DNA of 64,000 nt, taken from NCBI RefSeq assembly GCF_020740795.1, contig NC_067294.1:6572001-6636000 (forward strand), written 5' to 3'. Both the position numbers and the translations under genes were made by a program. The stretch is from Apus apus (taxonomy: Eukaryota > Chordata > Aves > Apodiformes > Apodidae). The notes below the pieces were generated by a model. That model had not been told where the DNA came from, ran no database searches, and saw nothing but the letters and a program-made list of their open reading frames with translations. Positions 10,133 to 23,000 of the stretch are shown here, in pieces (position 1 is the first letter of the stretch; each line of letters opens with the position of its first letter).

Positions 10133-13100
10133 CGTGGATTGGAGGTGGGGGCAGGGAAATCATTGACTCTTTTCCTCTAAAATGTATCTGTAGGAGGTTG
10201 GATGTGCTGAACTAGTACATTTCTAAGGACAAAAACTCCTAATGTTTTTGAAGATTTTTCCCTGGTTACCATGTTGCCAAGCAACATTTTTACAGTATCA
10301 GCAGCTGGGGAAACTAAACTCTGAATGTCTGGAAATGGATTAAAGAAAAAGAAAGACAACACCTATGTTGTCTTGGCTATACTATTCCACTGCTAAGAGG
10401 GTGTACCCCTTAACTCACCTGTAAACTCCTGAATTACTAAATTAGAACTTGAGTTTATTAATCTTAACCTGTCTGTAAATGTATTAACACTTTAGAGTGA
10501 TGCTAGATGGAGGTGAAAGTCCTTGTTCTCTAGCAAAGAGATTCTTAAAGCTGGGACAGATCTGAGAGGTCCTCCAGTCCTTTTGGTCTTGTGAGGTCAG
10601 TTGCTGTTATCCCATTAGCTGCAGTGAGATGGCAGGATGGCATATCACAGCCTCTATCTACAAATCTAGAGTGTGCTTGAGCCTGCTCTCCAAAGCCCCA
10701 CAGCATGTTGGAACTGTTGGCTCATGCTGTGGAATTAAAGGAGGCCAAAAATGATGCAATGCATGATACTGTCCCATGCCACTGGCAGCAGAACCTGGTC
10801 TGACTTAACTATGCTAGCCCGGGGCATGCAGCAGACTCCTGATGCAGCTTTGGCATTTCTAGGGAAGACTTTTTGTCTTGTATCACTTGTATGGATAGGA
10901 TGCTGGAGATCCCAATGTGCTGAAAGCTGTTCCAACACATGGCAAGAGAGACTTCTCACTGTGCAGAGTTTAGTCAACCTTATTTCCAGACTTCTTAAAA
11001 AGTGCATATATTACCATAATATCCAGAGGTCAACAAAGTTCAGTCCCATTGGGCTAGCAGTGTGCTATTGTATACTAAAAGATGGTTTCTGCTCCAAGGA
11101 ATTTATATTCAAAGGTATTTCACAGTCAGCTCTCTGACTCGTCCCAGGTTCTGCTTAACTTTAACACTAGAACATTTTCTAATCAAGGTCTAAAATCCAT
11201 ATTGAGATGTGAATTCAGGTGACCTTACGACTCAAAAACTAATGAGGACAGTAGAAAAACTGAGCTTTGGAGCCTCATATTTTGTTTTAAAATCTCAGTG
11301 ATCTGTGTGCTCTGTGCAGGGCAAAGGGAATTCTCTCAATCTATTTGCTCAAATAGGAAAAATAATAGACTCTGAAAACACACTTGGATCAACATAGATG
11401 ATGAGTCTTTTTAGTCTTCTGATTAACAGGATGCAGTAGGCAGCCAAAGAACCTTTAACAGATAGAAAGTAAGAAAATAATTCTCTGAATGAGACTCCAT
11501 TAAAGGTAGAAAAACCCTGCTTTTAAGTCATCACTGCAAAGACTTTTGTCATAGCTGAAGGTATCTAAATCTCACAGCTATAGAAGAAATCCACTTAGGG
11601 CACTGCACAGGGTCTCTCTGAAGCCTGGTTGGATAGCATTACTTATACACAAAATATTCCCAGAAATTTAAGCCACTTTCCAGTCACTAAAACATAGGTA
11701 ACTTTTCAGCTGGTGATCAAAGACAAAAATCAGTTTTCTCTAGGAGCAGGATTATGTATAATAAAGTAGAAGTAGCTACTTGCTAGAAGAGTTGCTTGAA
11801 GACATTTAAAAAATACAGAAAGGATTTCCTTGTCTCTCTAGTGTCAGAAGCTGAGGCTGCTCTAAATGCAGCTAATAAGGTCCAGTGCTATTGACTAGAC
11901 AGGTAAGTAAAGGATTCTGTAAGCACATTCACACTTTGAATCTGCAAGTGGTGTTGGACCTGTGCAGCCAAGCTCTGGAATATATTTTTCTTTAACTTCT
12001 GGCAGGTTTGCAAGGAGATCTTTGTTTCTTTTCTGATTTTATTATTTATCCCTCTGGCAATGCTACCTCTTCCAGCTCCATATTTATTTCTCATTCCTTA
12101 AGTTGCAGCTACATCAAAAAATGAAAAAAAGTTCATCAAAATTACTAAGGAGAATTTAACAGAGCCCTTCCTGCCTTGGGGAAGGAGAAAAGAGAAATAA
12201 ACTGGTTTACCTGTTTGTTTATGCTACAGGTTTCAGAACCAGGAGTCAGACTTTGTTCAGTGATGTGGAGAAGGTCATTCTTCTTTTCAACATTTTTGGA
12301 ACAGTTAAAATATCCCTTTGTGTGGTGTTTTTTTTTTAAAGTTGGAGGATAAATATGTTGCATAGATCAAATTCTGTCCCTTTTTAACTTAAATGCTTAA
12401 ATGACAAAAGCAATTTAAAACTTCCTGGAAATAATAGGTGAGAATTCCTTATATATGTTACATTGTCCATGGCAGTGACTGTAGCCAAAACAGTCAGAGC
12501 CACAGGCTTTTGCTTTATGTATGTCAGAGCAGCTCAATGTGTCTGATCTTAAACTGGGGAAAAGATCATGGAACTGTAGTAACAGGGTAGGATCAGAGCA
12601 GAAGTAATATCCTCATCTCTGAAGACTGCATGCACTGGTGATACATCTCTCTAGTCAAACTTTTTACTTTCACCCACAACTCCTGTAGCTCTCAAATGCT
12701 CTCTTCCTAGTCCACTTCTGGGTCTCGCGAGTGCCTATTCTTACTGACTAGGGGAGGAGAAGGGTGTCCCACCAAACAGTAAACAGCTTGTGACTGATCT
12801 CACAAGGTTTGAATCAAGCCCTGGACAAAGTGCTGTACAAAACTACATTGTATCATTAAAAGTTGCCGAGCTGTAGCATTGCTGCTTCAGAATCCCTCCA
12901 TGCATCTGTTCTAAATCATTAACATAAACATTCTTCAGTTAGTTTCTGTGGGGGAACATTGCCATTTGCCTCTTATTCCAAATTATTATTGTTAATTGAA
13001 TATTTGCTGATTATTTTCAAGTACCATGAAAGTTAATCTTCAGTAAATACAGCCAGTATGGTAACTGAGGACTTTATCCAAAGCTCATTAACATTGGTGG

Positions 13101-13962
13101 AAGGATTCCTGCTGGATTTGGCAGGTGTTGAATAATACTGGGAAAGAGAAGAATTTGTGAAAAAGTTCCCATCTCATATTTGACCTTCTGCAATAATTAC
13201 TTCATGGAATACAATTCAGTGTAGGGTGTAAGTTTTTCTTAGACCTGCACAAAAAACTTCATTCATTACCTGCTGTATTTGTACATGTAATACCTGTGCC
13301 ATCCACAGTGACTGCATCTCTAAACTTGGAAAGTAAATATCTATATTCAGAAATATGACTGGGCACTGCAGAAACAGCTTCAAAATATCTCAAGACGTAA
13401 CAGTGATGCTACATCTTTTTGACCCATCATGCAACCTGGTGAAAACTGGGCCAAGGTCTTGCAAGTTCTTTGACTTAACAGCTTTAGGATCTGTTTCTAT
13501 TCAGTGTTTGACCTAGACTAGAACAAGAAAAACACCTCCCACTTATCCAGCTGGGCTTAAGTTTAAAGTCAAAATGTTTGTGCTAGGACATGGAAACATG
13601 AATAAGACACAAGACTGCAAGGCAGGTGCCAGGGTGTCAGGTCATGACTATGGGCACAGACACAATACTCAAGCTGAACTGGGTAGTTTTCTCAGCCCTC
13701 TTGGCTGAGCTTAATGCAGCAGATTGCTGTTCTTGTTTAGAAAGATCTAGACTACTAGAGGCAAGTGCAGCATGTTGACTGAGCAAAATCATCCCAGACC
13801 TCACAGGGTGGAGGCAGCTACACCTCAGTGTATGCCAAACTGTTTGTGTTTGGAGCACTTTCCTGGTACATGAATGCTGGTGTCATACTTCATCAATAAG
13901 GACTCTTGGCAGCTCAGGAAACAAACATGAAGTGAGAGGCAAAGTTATGCCATAGATTAGAA
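10133..13962. other. Intergenic, no gene recognised
   Basis: Contains one 128-codon ORF (10751-11137, + strand) with no recognisable features. An AT-rich stretch with TTATTATTGTTAATTGAATA near 12980 could be a conserved element. GCTGGGACAGATCTGAGAGG at 10551 onward faintly recalls reverse CR1, but too weakly to call. Confidence 0.55.
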
Positions 13963-14110
13963 ACTGGGATCAATACTAGGATCAGTAGGGGATTTTAGTG
14001 GTGAAATTTTTAAACTATTTATCAACAGTCTACAAAGGGGCTGAAAGATGAAGTGGCAACATCTGTGGAGTGTATAAAGAACCACTGCAAACTAATTCAG
14101 CTTTCCAACA
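13963..14110 (+). mobile_element. Possible ancient CR1/L3-like fragment
   Basis: GGGATCAATACTAGGATCAG, then CTATTTATCAACAGTCTAC, then AAAGGGGCTGAAAGATGAAG and TGGCAACATCTG resemble the CR1 RT stretch encoding the end of the catalytic domain (NIFINDLxKGxx). It is heavily diverged with no open frame. The call rests on the order of three weak matches. Confidence 0.4.
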
Positions 14111-17100
14111 GGGTAACAAATGTTATCCCAGAGGAGCTGAGCCTACTGCTGAATGTACCAACCTATCTCCAGGCTGGATTGTGTTCTTAGCTGCCTTAGT
14201 GCTGAGATGCTGCAGGACCAGATAGCAAATAGAACTGAAAGCAGAATCAGGACTTTGTAGGAGGAATGAGGGTGATGAAAGAGGTGGGAGACTGAAGGAG
14301 ACTTTGTCCTGGATGAAGTTAACTTTGCTTGGTGGATTTTGATCTGTTTGTTAAAACACCACAAAATGCATTTTGGGAATCCCCATATGTGAAAGGAATT
14401 TACTAGAAGTCCACTTTCAGGCTCCTGTGCCTTTTTCTTCCTCAACTGGGTATTCCATATGACTATGATTAATAATGGGCACAAATTATAATAGTGATTA
14501 TCACAGGGATAAAGTAAGGACCTTTAATGAAATCAAATCACTTTCAATTAAGGCTTGCTGAGATGAGGTGATTCAGTTTATGTGAATATGAACTGTAGCA
14601 AATTATTTCAAAGGAACATTTGCTAAGAATTAATTTTGTAACAGACGTGAAGGATAAACATGTGGATGTAAACTGGAGGTGAGCTGGCTCAGAGCATCTG
14701 GTACAGCTTTGCTGTTTGCTCTGGGCTGAATTTCACCTACACCTAACCTGCTCTTGTCTCCACACTAACAGTTTTCTGCAGGTATGTCCATACAAGTAGA
14801 GCCACTTGCCAGTGTACATCATGAGGTTTTAACATCTGCCTGAAATCCTAGAGTTGGCTGGTAGGGGTGTTAGTATCTAAGTTAATTTCATGCTTGAGGT
14901 GAAGGATGAAATAATCAAATTGCTGCTAAGACTTTAAAACCAGCCTGACAGGACAGTCTGTCGTTGATCCTGTTTTTTCCCCTATGCTTATCTGGAACCT
15001 GAACAATGTGTTGTGGTGACCTGTGTCCCACTGCAGGTGACTGGTTGTTGCTGACTGCTGGGGACAGGACCATTGCTCCCAGTGTGACCAGCACAGATGG
15101 GTATGGAGCCATATGGGAAACGCCCTGCTCAACCATTACCACTCACAGTTAAGAAGATTGCTCCTGAAACATCCCCAGTTCCTGCTGGCTCAGTAAGCAG
15201 GACTCAAATGGATTTCTGGAAATGTAAACATTCTTAATACAGGTTAATTCCCACTTCCTTTGTGTGTTTATGACTTTTAGTGACTGCAGTCCACAGACTG
15301 TCAATAAGAAATAAAAATGATTGAAGTATCAGTAGTGAAAACTTTCTTTACTTCTTTTTGAATGGTCAACATGCAAAATCTCTTGACACCCATAGACAAG
15401 GCTTCTTATTGAAAACAATAATGCAGGGAGATAGTACTATTTTTCAGACATATTAGGAAGCCTCTAGCAGATCAAGAGCTACCAGGTTTCCTCAGTATCT
15501 TTCATGCAATTTTCAGTGCTTCTTGGAAGTGTGCTATTAACTTCATTTTGCAGATCAACTGAGGCAAATAGAGTGGAGACCAGATAATTCCTTCTGTCCA
15601 GAGGTCTAACATTCCTTTTCACCAGCACTTAAGGAGATGTTCCAGTATGAACTTAGTTATTTAAGTAGGAGTTATATTTAGCTGCAAGCATCCTCATAAA
15701 ATCATTGCCTCCTTTTCTGGAGTGACAAGGAGCACATAAATTTGCAGCTAGAAATATTTTCATTTGAGATTGAGTTTTGGATCAAATTTAGATTTGGCAA
15801 TGAGAGGAATAAGCATCTAGACATCAATGGTGATTGTCAGCAGTACTCTCATGCTCCTACTCCATTTCTTGAGGTCATAAGCACATGTTTGAGTCACCTT
15901 GTCCTTGTGCAATGCTGTGTGCAGTGAGCATCAACCAGATGGTGTTGTTTCTTGGCTTACAATGATCTGCTTTCTAGTTAGGTCTTGGTTCCTTAGACTT
16001 CCCATTATGTCTAACAGGACATCTCAAAAGCAGCTGGACTTATGGGCTGCTCTTTAGGACATTCAGGTCATTCAATGGGACTCAGTTTTCTTTACAGCTA
16101 CAGTATTAGGCAAGAATTCACCTGCTGCAGAACTGCTTCTGAATTAAAACTTTCCTTTCAGGAAAAGCAATTACATCTTTCCTTAATTGTAAAGAGATCA
16201 TGACAATGTGAATAAAGTGTAGATTATGACAGCATCATCAATTGATTTCTTTTGAGACAAAAGAAAAAACACCAAGAGATACCTTCTATTCAATACAAAG
16301 CAAGGCTGGTAGTTTCATCTAAACATGAAGGTTACTCTTTGATCCAAAATGTCCTGTTTGTTGCACATCTAACTGACCCTTGCTGCTGTGGATACCAAGA
16401 GTCTTGTTCTTTTCTTCTATTGTCAAAATCAATTTCTTCCAGATAACAGCTGAGAGTAAATGTGTACTATTGTGTGGTATTGTTTTACGAGAGTCATTTT
16501 CCAAGGGAAGGATCTGGGATTTTTAGACCAGTGATTATTAGCCCTAAAAAATGTACAAGATTTTGGCTACACAAGTACATCTTTTGTTCTGGTGCAGATA
16601 AAAATAAATATCAAACTAAATTGAGTTGAAAAAAATTATTGCAGATATGACCCAATTATATTAATCAATTAGAAACATTGAGTGAGAAGAGTACTCAGCA
16701 CCTCTGGAGTTTCATTGTTAAAGGTCTTCTATGTTTGAAAATCAGTCTATTTTTTCCACCTATATTACTTGGTTTATTGAAAGGTATGACTTCTCCTGGA
16801 AGTTTTACCTCCCTTATCCTTAGGCTATAATGACAGAATACTTTTTCAACATTTATATTACTAAAAAGTATTCAGTATGCAGAGAACAGAAAATATCACT
16901 GAACAAATTGAATAAACTCCCAGAAATAACTGGGCTGCTGATGGATTTTTAAGTATGCTTTATTTAATAAATCTCCCTACTTTAAATTTGCATTATACTA
17001 CTGCAGATTTTCCCATCTGCTGTCACTGTCTCAGAATCCTGAGCTGGGAGCAGTTCCACTGAGTTTTGCTTCTAGTAATGACATCTACCTGCCACACTCC

Positions 17101-20000
17101 TGGCCTCCTTCTGTTTAGTGGAGGTGAGTGCTATTGCCATCAACTATTTCAAATGGAAGACAAAAATGATATCTGTTTCAGTGAATAAAATAATGTTCTG
17201 CTCTACACTGTGAAAATGACACTTGTATTAGCTGCATTTAATATATGTTGATGGGATTAAAATGTCTTCATGAATAAACTTTTCTGCTTAGACAATGAAA
17301 TGCTCCATATGTAAGTGACAACATAGCTAAGCACAGGAGGCAAGGGATTGATTTTACTTGGTATGCAGTGGTTTTAGCAGGAAGAAAACACTGATTTAAG
17401 CTATTCTTATAAGGAAGCAGCTGCATAATTTCACTTGTGTTAGTTTATATCCGTGGTAGCAATTTCTAGAACAGCCTGTGTGTACACACAAATACATATA
17501 CTGGTTTTTATATCTAACAATATTTTCTGTACATAAAGGCAAAAGACTTCCTTCATATTTGTACAAGACCCTTTTCACATTCCTGATTCCATATTAAATC
17601 AGTTTTCTGGCGTGTAGTAAAAGTCTTACTACTTCAAGGTGCAGTATTTCTCAGAAAATCTGCTAGGGAGATGACTTAGATATCAAATGCAATGGCAATG
17701 CATTGTAAGCAAGGCTGAGACCTTAATGTTGAGGTCTGAGTTGTGCACAAATGTGAGTGTCAGAGTAGAAAATATTGTCATTTTAATCTTCATCTGATAC
17801 TTTCAATATGTAGTAAATCAGTACAAAAGGGAGGCAATTTTACCTAACCAGCTGGTGGTGTACATAAAGGGATTAAGCATGGTGATCATGTCAGGTGTAC
17901 AGTGCCATTCCAACAAAGATTTCTGCAATACAATATAACTTTCTCTCTGTTATTACTCTTGTACACCTGCAGTAGTCAGTGCAGTTGTAGACACAACACC
18001 TGCACAACTGAACTGTAAAAACAGGCTCTGCATTGATATGTCACTCTTCCTTTTTGACCACTGCAAGTTTATTCAGAAAAATCTTACCTTTTAAAAAAAA
18101 AAGCCCTGAAGATTTTCAGGTAGAGCTGGAAAAAAAACCAAACACCAAAGCCACAGGCATTATTTAGATAAGCTTGGGTAAAAATTTCTATAGGATCTAA
18201 GTGCTTGTGGTGCTTTTTAAATATGTAAATGCTTAGTCAGCATTCTGGTAAAAAGTTATGTGACTCTTCCACTCTATCTGAAAAATGCTGTTATTAAACA
18301 TAGTGGGAAAAAAAACAACTTTTTGCCAGCATAAGGGACTGTGTTGCTTTTTATAACTGTTCTTCAATAATACAGCTGTGCCAGGTGAGCGTGGCTATGC
18401 TGCTTTAGCATATTTGCTGGGGTAATTGATTGCTCCTGCCCCCATGCAGTCTGTGCCAGTATAAACTCACATTTTGTTACTATTTCTCTTACACAAAGCA
18501 AGTTGGACTCTTCTGTCTATCTCAGTAGAGTTAGGCAAGGCGTAAGTCATCCAGGGCCTCTGCTTGTGGCAGCAGATTAAAATTAGATGTTTGAAACTGT
18601 TACCACCCTTATCCATCTGCCTTGCTTTCCTACCAGATGCCACCACCCCCAGTGATGTGTGAGCATCTCATGAATCAACTCCTGAACCACAGCAGGTCTC
18701 ATGCTGATGTATTAAAGTAAAACAGAGGAGTCAGTTTTAGCCTCACACATCACAAAGTGACAATATTAATTTGTCTGCAGAATTGCAAGCCAGTATTTTA
18801 TAAAACTTCCAAATTCAAATGCAAACTAAAATATGTAAGATTGTTTAAAAAATGCACAAAACTTTCTTATTCAGATTCATAACACATCACTATCTGCTTC
18901 CTTTTGAAAAGCAGTGCATAAAAACCTGTTATCCTGTGAGTTCCCTCTCCCTGCTGTTCCAGACAGGCTTTGAGTACTGATGTTATGTTTACTCAGGATA
19001 ACAAAATATATTCTCTAGTGAATAACAAACTTACTTTTTTCCTTGCCTTTTTAGATCATGATGAATTTTTTAAAGGGGGAAAAGTTTTTTCACTCCTCCT
19101 GCTGCAGCAATTTGCTGTCATTTCATGGGACTGAAGGGCACTGAATCTGTCTTTGTAACAGACAGTACAATAATTAACACCAGCAGAAGAAAATTATCTA
19201 GAACAGCTAGGTGACACAAAGTGAACTGACAGGATGAATTTCTGAAGTTACATAAACAGCTTTAGTGCATCCATCCTACACTCAGAGGTGACACCAGAGC
19301 AACCTTTAACAAATGTTATCAGTCAGCTGTTACCCTTCAAACAAAATTCAATTAAGTGCTTACCAAAGCACTTAAATTCCATGCAGTTCCTCAGATGCTT
19401 TCCTTGAAGGATTTGTGATGGGAGAATGAGTTGTGAACAGAGATGTCTGTCCAGTGTCCACCCCTTCTAACAGGAGAATTACCTTCTAATTATCTAAATG
19501 CTAAAGGGTAAAAATTCCCCCAAACCACTCAGATTTTGAGGATCTAGTCCTGTGTAAGCCCAGGATGGAGCTGGGGGCTCCTGCAGACAGTGTTATGCAT
19601 TGCAATGGCTGTCAGTCAGACCTGTCACCCTGTCTAGTTATAGTCATGCCTTTGTAGCCTGTACTAGCAGCTTCCCAGGAGTGACAAGAAAGTTGCATTT
19701 TAGCTAATGTCTTCAGTTATCTTCACCTCCTCAAGTTCCTACATATGGATCAGCAAGAGGCTTCTTGAGTGTTCTTTAAAGCTTCTATCTCTGTTTAATA
19801 AGTGGATTTCCCCAAAATGAAGTGAATACTATGGGATTACTTTCATTGGTTAATAAGACTCATCCTTTTAGCTACAAACTCTCCCAAACTCACCCCAGAG
19901 ATGCACAAACCTGCCTGCCAACTTCCTTCATAGCCCAAGCACTGCCTGCACCAGATGTTTAGAGCTCCTGAGTCAGAATTCCAACAACGGTGATTGCTTT
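14111..20000. other. Intergenic, AT-rich, no gene recognised
   Basis: Nearly ORF-free, with many stops in all frames. The 14521-14660 part (AATCACTTTCAATTAAGGC, then AGAATTAATTTTGTAAC) has an enhancer-like texture, without proof. One 113-codon minus-strand ORF (14143-14484) is not recognised. Confidence 0.6.
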
Positions 20001-23000
20001 AAACACATTAATAATATGTAATATTTGGTCTTTTGAGCTGAAACTTCAATTGGGCTACACCTCTTTGATACCCCTCCCCAACTTCAGGACTGAAAAATGC
20101 ACAGCTTTTTATGAGCAGATGCTGAGACCATATTTAAAATTCTGCATGAACGTGCAAGATAGAGCTTTAAAGGAGAAGCTCAGCTATCATAAGACTAGTG
20201 ATGTGGTTTAGATTTGGTGTGTACAGAGGCCAAATTGTAACAGGGCAGAGGAGATCAATGCTAAGGCTTCAGTAAATAAGAGCCTGTAATAAGTACTATG
20301 TGGGGAAATGGGCTTAAGACTCAGACCCTTGCAACGCTTGTCTCACAGTTAGGATTACGCAGACAGAAATAGGACAAGAATCAGCTTTCCAACTCTTAAC
20401 CTAGTCCAGGTCATATCTGAGTTTTTAGGTTTCTCTGTCCTCTTCATGTACTCAAATAGGAAAGCTGGACAATTGCTGCGATGAACTCTGGACACAAATT
20501 CTGCCAAGAAATTTGCTGAACTGCAAATGAACATTTTGTGTTTAAAAAAGTACAACTATCCATTACAGTCATGTTCCTCCCAGGAGAATTGCAGGTTAAA
20601 GAGACACTAGTCTAGAAAGACACAAGGATGTAGCTGAGGAAAGCATCGTCTGCTGGAATAATGCAGGGCATCCTCTCCTCCTTCTGTCTTTTCTAACATC
20701 CTGCTATGAAGAGGTTACTTCAGACACCACCCTGTGAGCCCTGGAAGAAAGTCTTCTTCCTGAGCTGCTCTTGGAGGCTGCTGATGTTTCCCCTGCCTCA
20801 AGGAGGATGGTGATGGCCCTGGAGGAGCCTTGTCTTCTTTGGAACAAGTCCTGGAAAGTGCCCTAGTGAAGGATAGCTTTTGCTTACATTCCCCAGCATC
20901 TCATATTTTTCCCAGCAGGAGTCAGTACGTGCAGTCACTTATGGAAAACCATGCTGCATTATTTTTACTGCTGGCTTTCAAAGGACAGTATCCAAAAGGA
21001 GGAGAAAGGTATTCTGAGCAGCTTCCCTCCATGTTACACCTAGCCTGAGCATCACCTGTACTGCTGCTGCCACAGACATGTATTATTTACAGTGTGTAGT
21101 CTGTTCTCTTCTCCGTGCCTCAGTGATGTGTCCTGGGTCATGTCTGAAGTCAAAAGAATAAAATCTTACCATTAATTATGTTAAGCTGAATTAATTCTGG
21201 AGAGAAGTTTAAGCTCTTATCCTTTAGCAGTATTTGTATGAATTTGCACAAGCTGGAAGCAGTTATGTGCTGTGTTGACTGCAGTTTGTGATGGATGCAG
21301 CCAGTGAGAAGTTATTCCAGGCTAGCAAAAAAAGTTGTTTTGACTTCTCCTGTTTATACTGATATGGAAAAGGCTTTGGCTGGGTCTGCCAAGTTTATTC
21401 CAGTACAAAGGGTGATGGAGGAGGAAGAAAGTAAGTAGCTCCTTTCTGTTGTAAGATGCCATGGGGAAGCTCTTGGTAGCAAAGTTTGTTTGGCCAGGCA
21501 GGGTTTTAAAATAAGGGAACAAATTATGCTGAGTATGTCTTGAAGCTGGCAGAAAAAATGGGAGCAACTTGCCCACCCTTCCTCATCAGAGTAGAGAAAC
21601 TTTCCTCTTCCTTCGTTTCCCCTCACCCCACTGCAGAACAAGCTGCTCCAGAAAAACAAGACTGCTTAGATAACATCTTTTCCATGGCAAGACTGAAATG
21701 AAGACAGTGAAAGAAGCAGTTGCTTGGGCATTGTCCTGCTTCAAAGCCAGGCCAGCAATGACTTGTGCTGCACTGCTAGGACCCACGGGGTGTTGCAGGT
21801 GAAGCCAGCCGAGCACTTCTCCAACAATGTGGAGAGCACTGTGTCTACTCTTATCTGGGAGGCCTGTGGGGGTCTCTGGTTTTGTGAAACCACTAGGTCC
21901 ACATTAACTCCCAAGCCCCATAGCACAGCCTGCAGTGAGTTTCCTGTGCTGTATAGAATAAGCCTGTAGGTTTGTGAATGTGACACATGAGCAGGAAATT
22001 CTCAGTGTTTCTGCAGTCATGCTGGGAGAACATGGCAAGACACAGACCATGAGGAGTACTCAGATTAATCTACTGTTTTGCAAATTACTCTTGTACTGCA
22101 GAGAGGCAGCTCTGAAGATTTATTTTTTCATATGAACAAATTTCTGTTGTGTAATGAAAAGATTCACCAAGGACAAAATATAGAGGTGGAGAGTAGCAGG
22201 GCCAGGTTGATCTTCTGTATAGATCCAAAGAGAGGAGCAAAGCAAGTGCAAGGAGGCTGTTCAGTTCCTGGAACAGGCAGCTGCTGTAGCAGCCCAGGGA
22301 AAGTAATGTCTGTGAGGCAGGTGGGTGTTCCTTGCTGTTCAGGTCGGCTGTTCAGTGCCATACCTGAGCACTGTTGTCATATGTCTGCTAGTTTAATTAA
22401 ACTGACTTGGACAGCAATGTGCTCTGGGGATGGAGTGTGCAAGAGTCAAAGGACTTCCCCCACTTACCAAATGGAGAGTCTGGCAGCCAAGTGTGACTCA
22501 GGGAAATCCCTACCTGGTTTCACAGTCTCCCCAAGTGCTAGTCCTTTGGTCCTCACTCTCCTGAGCAGTGCTCTGCTGAGTACCTTTTCTTGCACATTGT
22601 CTCTGACTTCTAACTTCATCTACATGTAGCACAGTTCTCTGTAACTCCCTTTTACATATCTGAAGAGTGTTTCCTGATAATGTTATTTATTGATTAAGCA
22701 GCCTCAGATCCTTGAGGTGTTTCCTGCTCACTTGCATTTGCCAGACAATATGACAGATATTCAGCTGCTGGATTAATCTTATATGTGTAAGAGCTCAGTT
22801 GCAAAGGGAGCTGCTGTGTAAGCATTATACCCATGTGCCACCAAAGTCTTTTGTGACAGCAAGTGGAGGAGCTATATGGAGACTCTAGGGCAGATATTGA
22901 GGTAAATAACCATTGTCACTTCTATGAGCTCTGTGCCTGGCACCGGTTGCAGAGCTACTGCAGACTTTCCTAGGACTGACAAATGCAAGATGGGAAGGGG

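Noticed and set aside
10551-10700. Possible reverse-strand CR1 tail (GATCTGAGAGGTCCTCCAGT)
   Set aside because: Only one short phrase matches. The order and end signature expected of a CR1 tail are missing.
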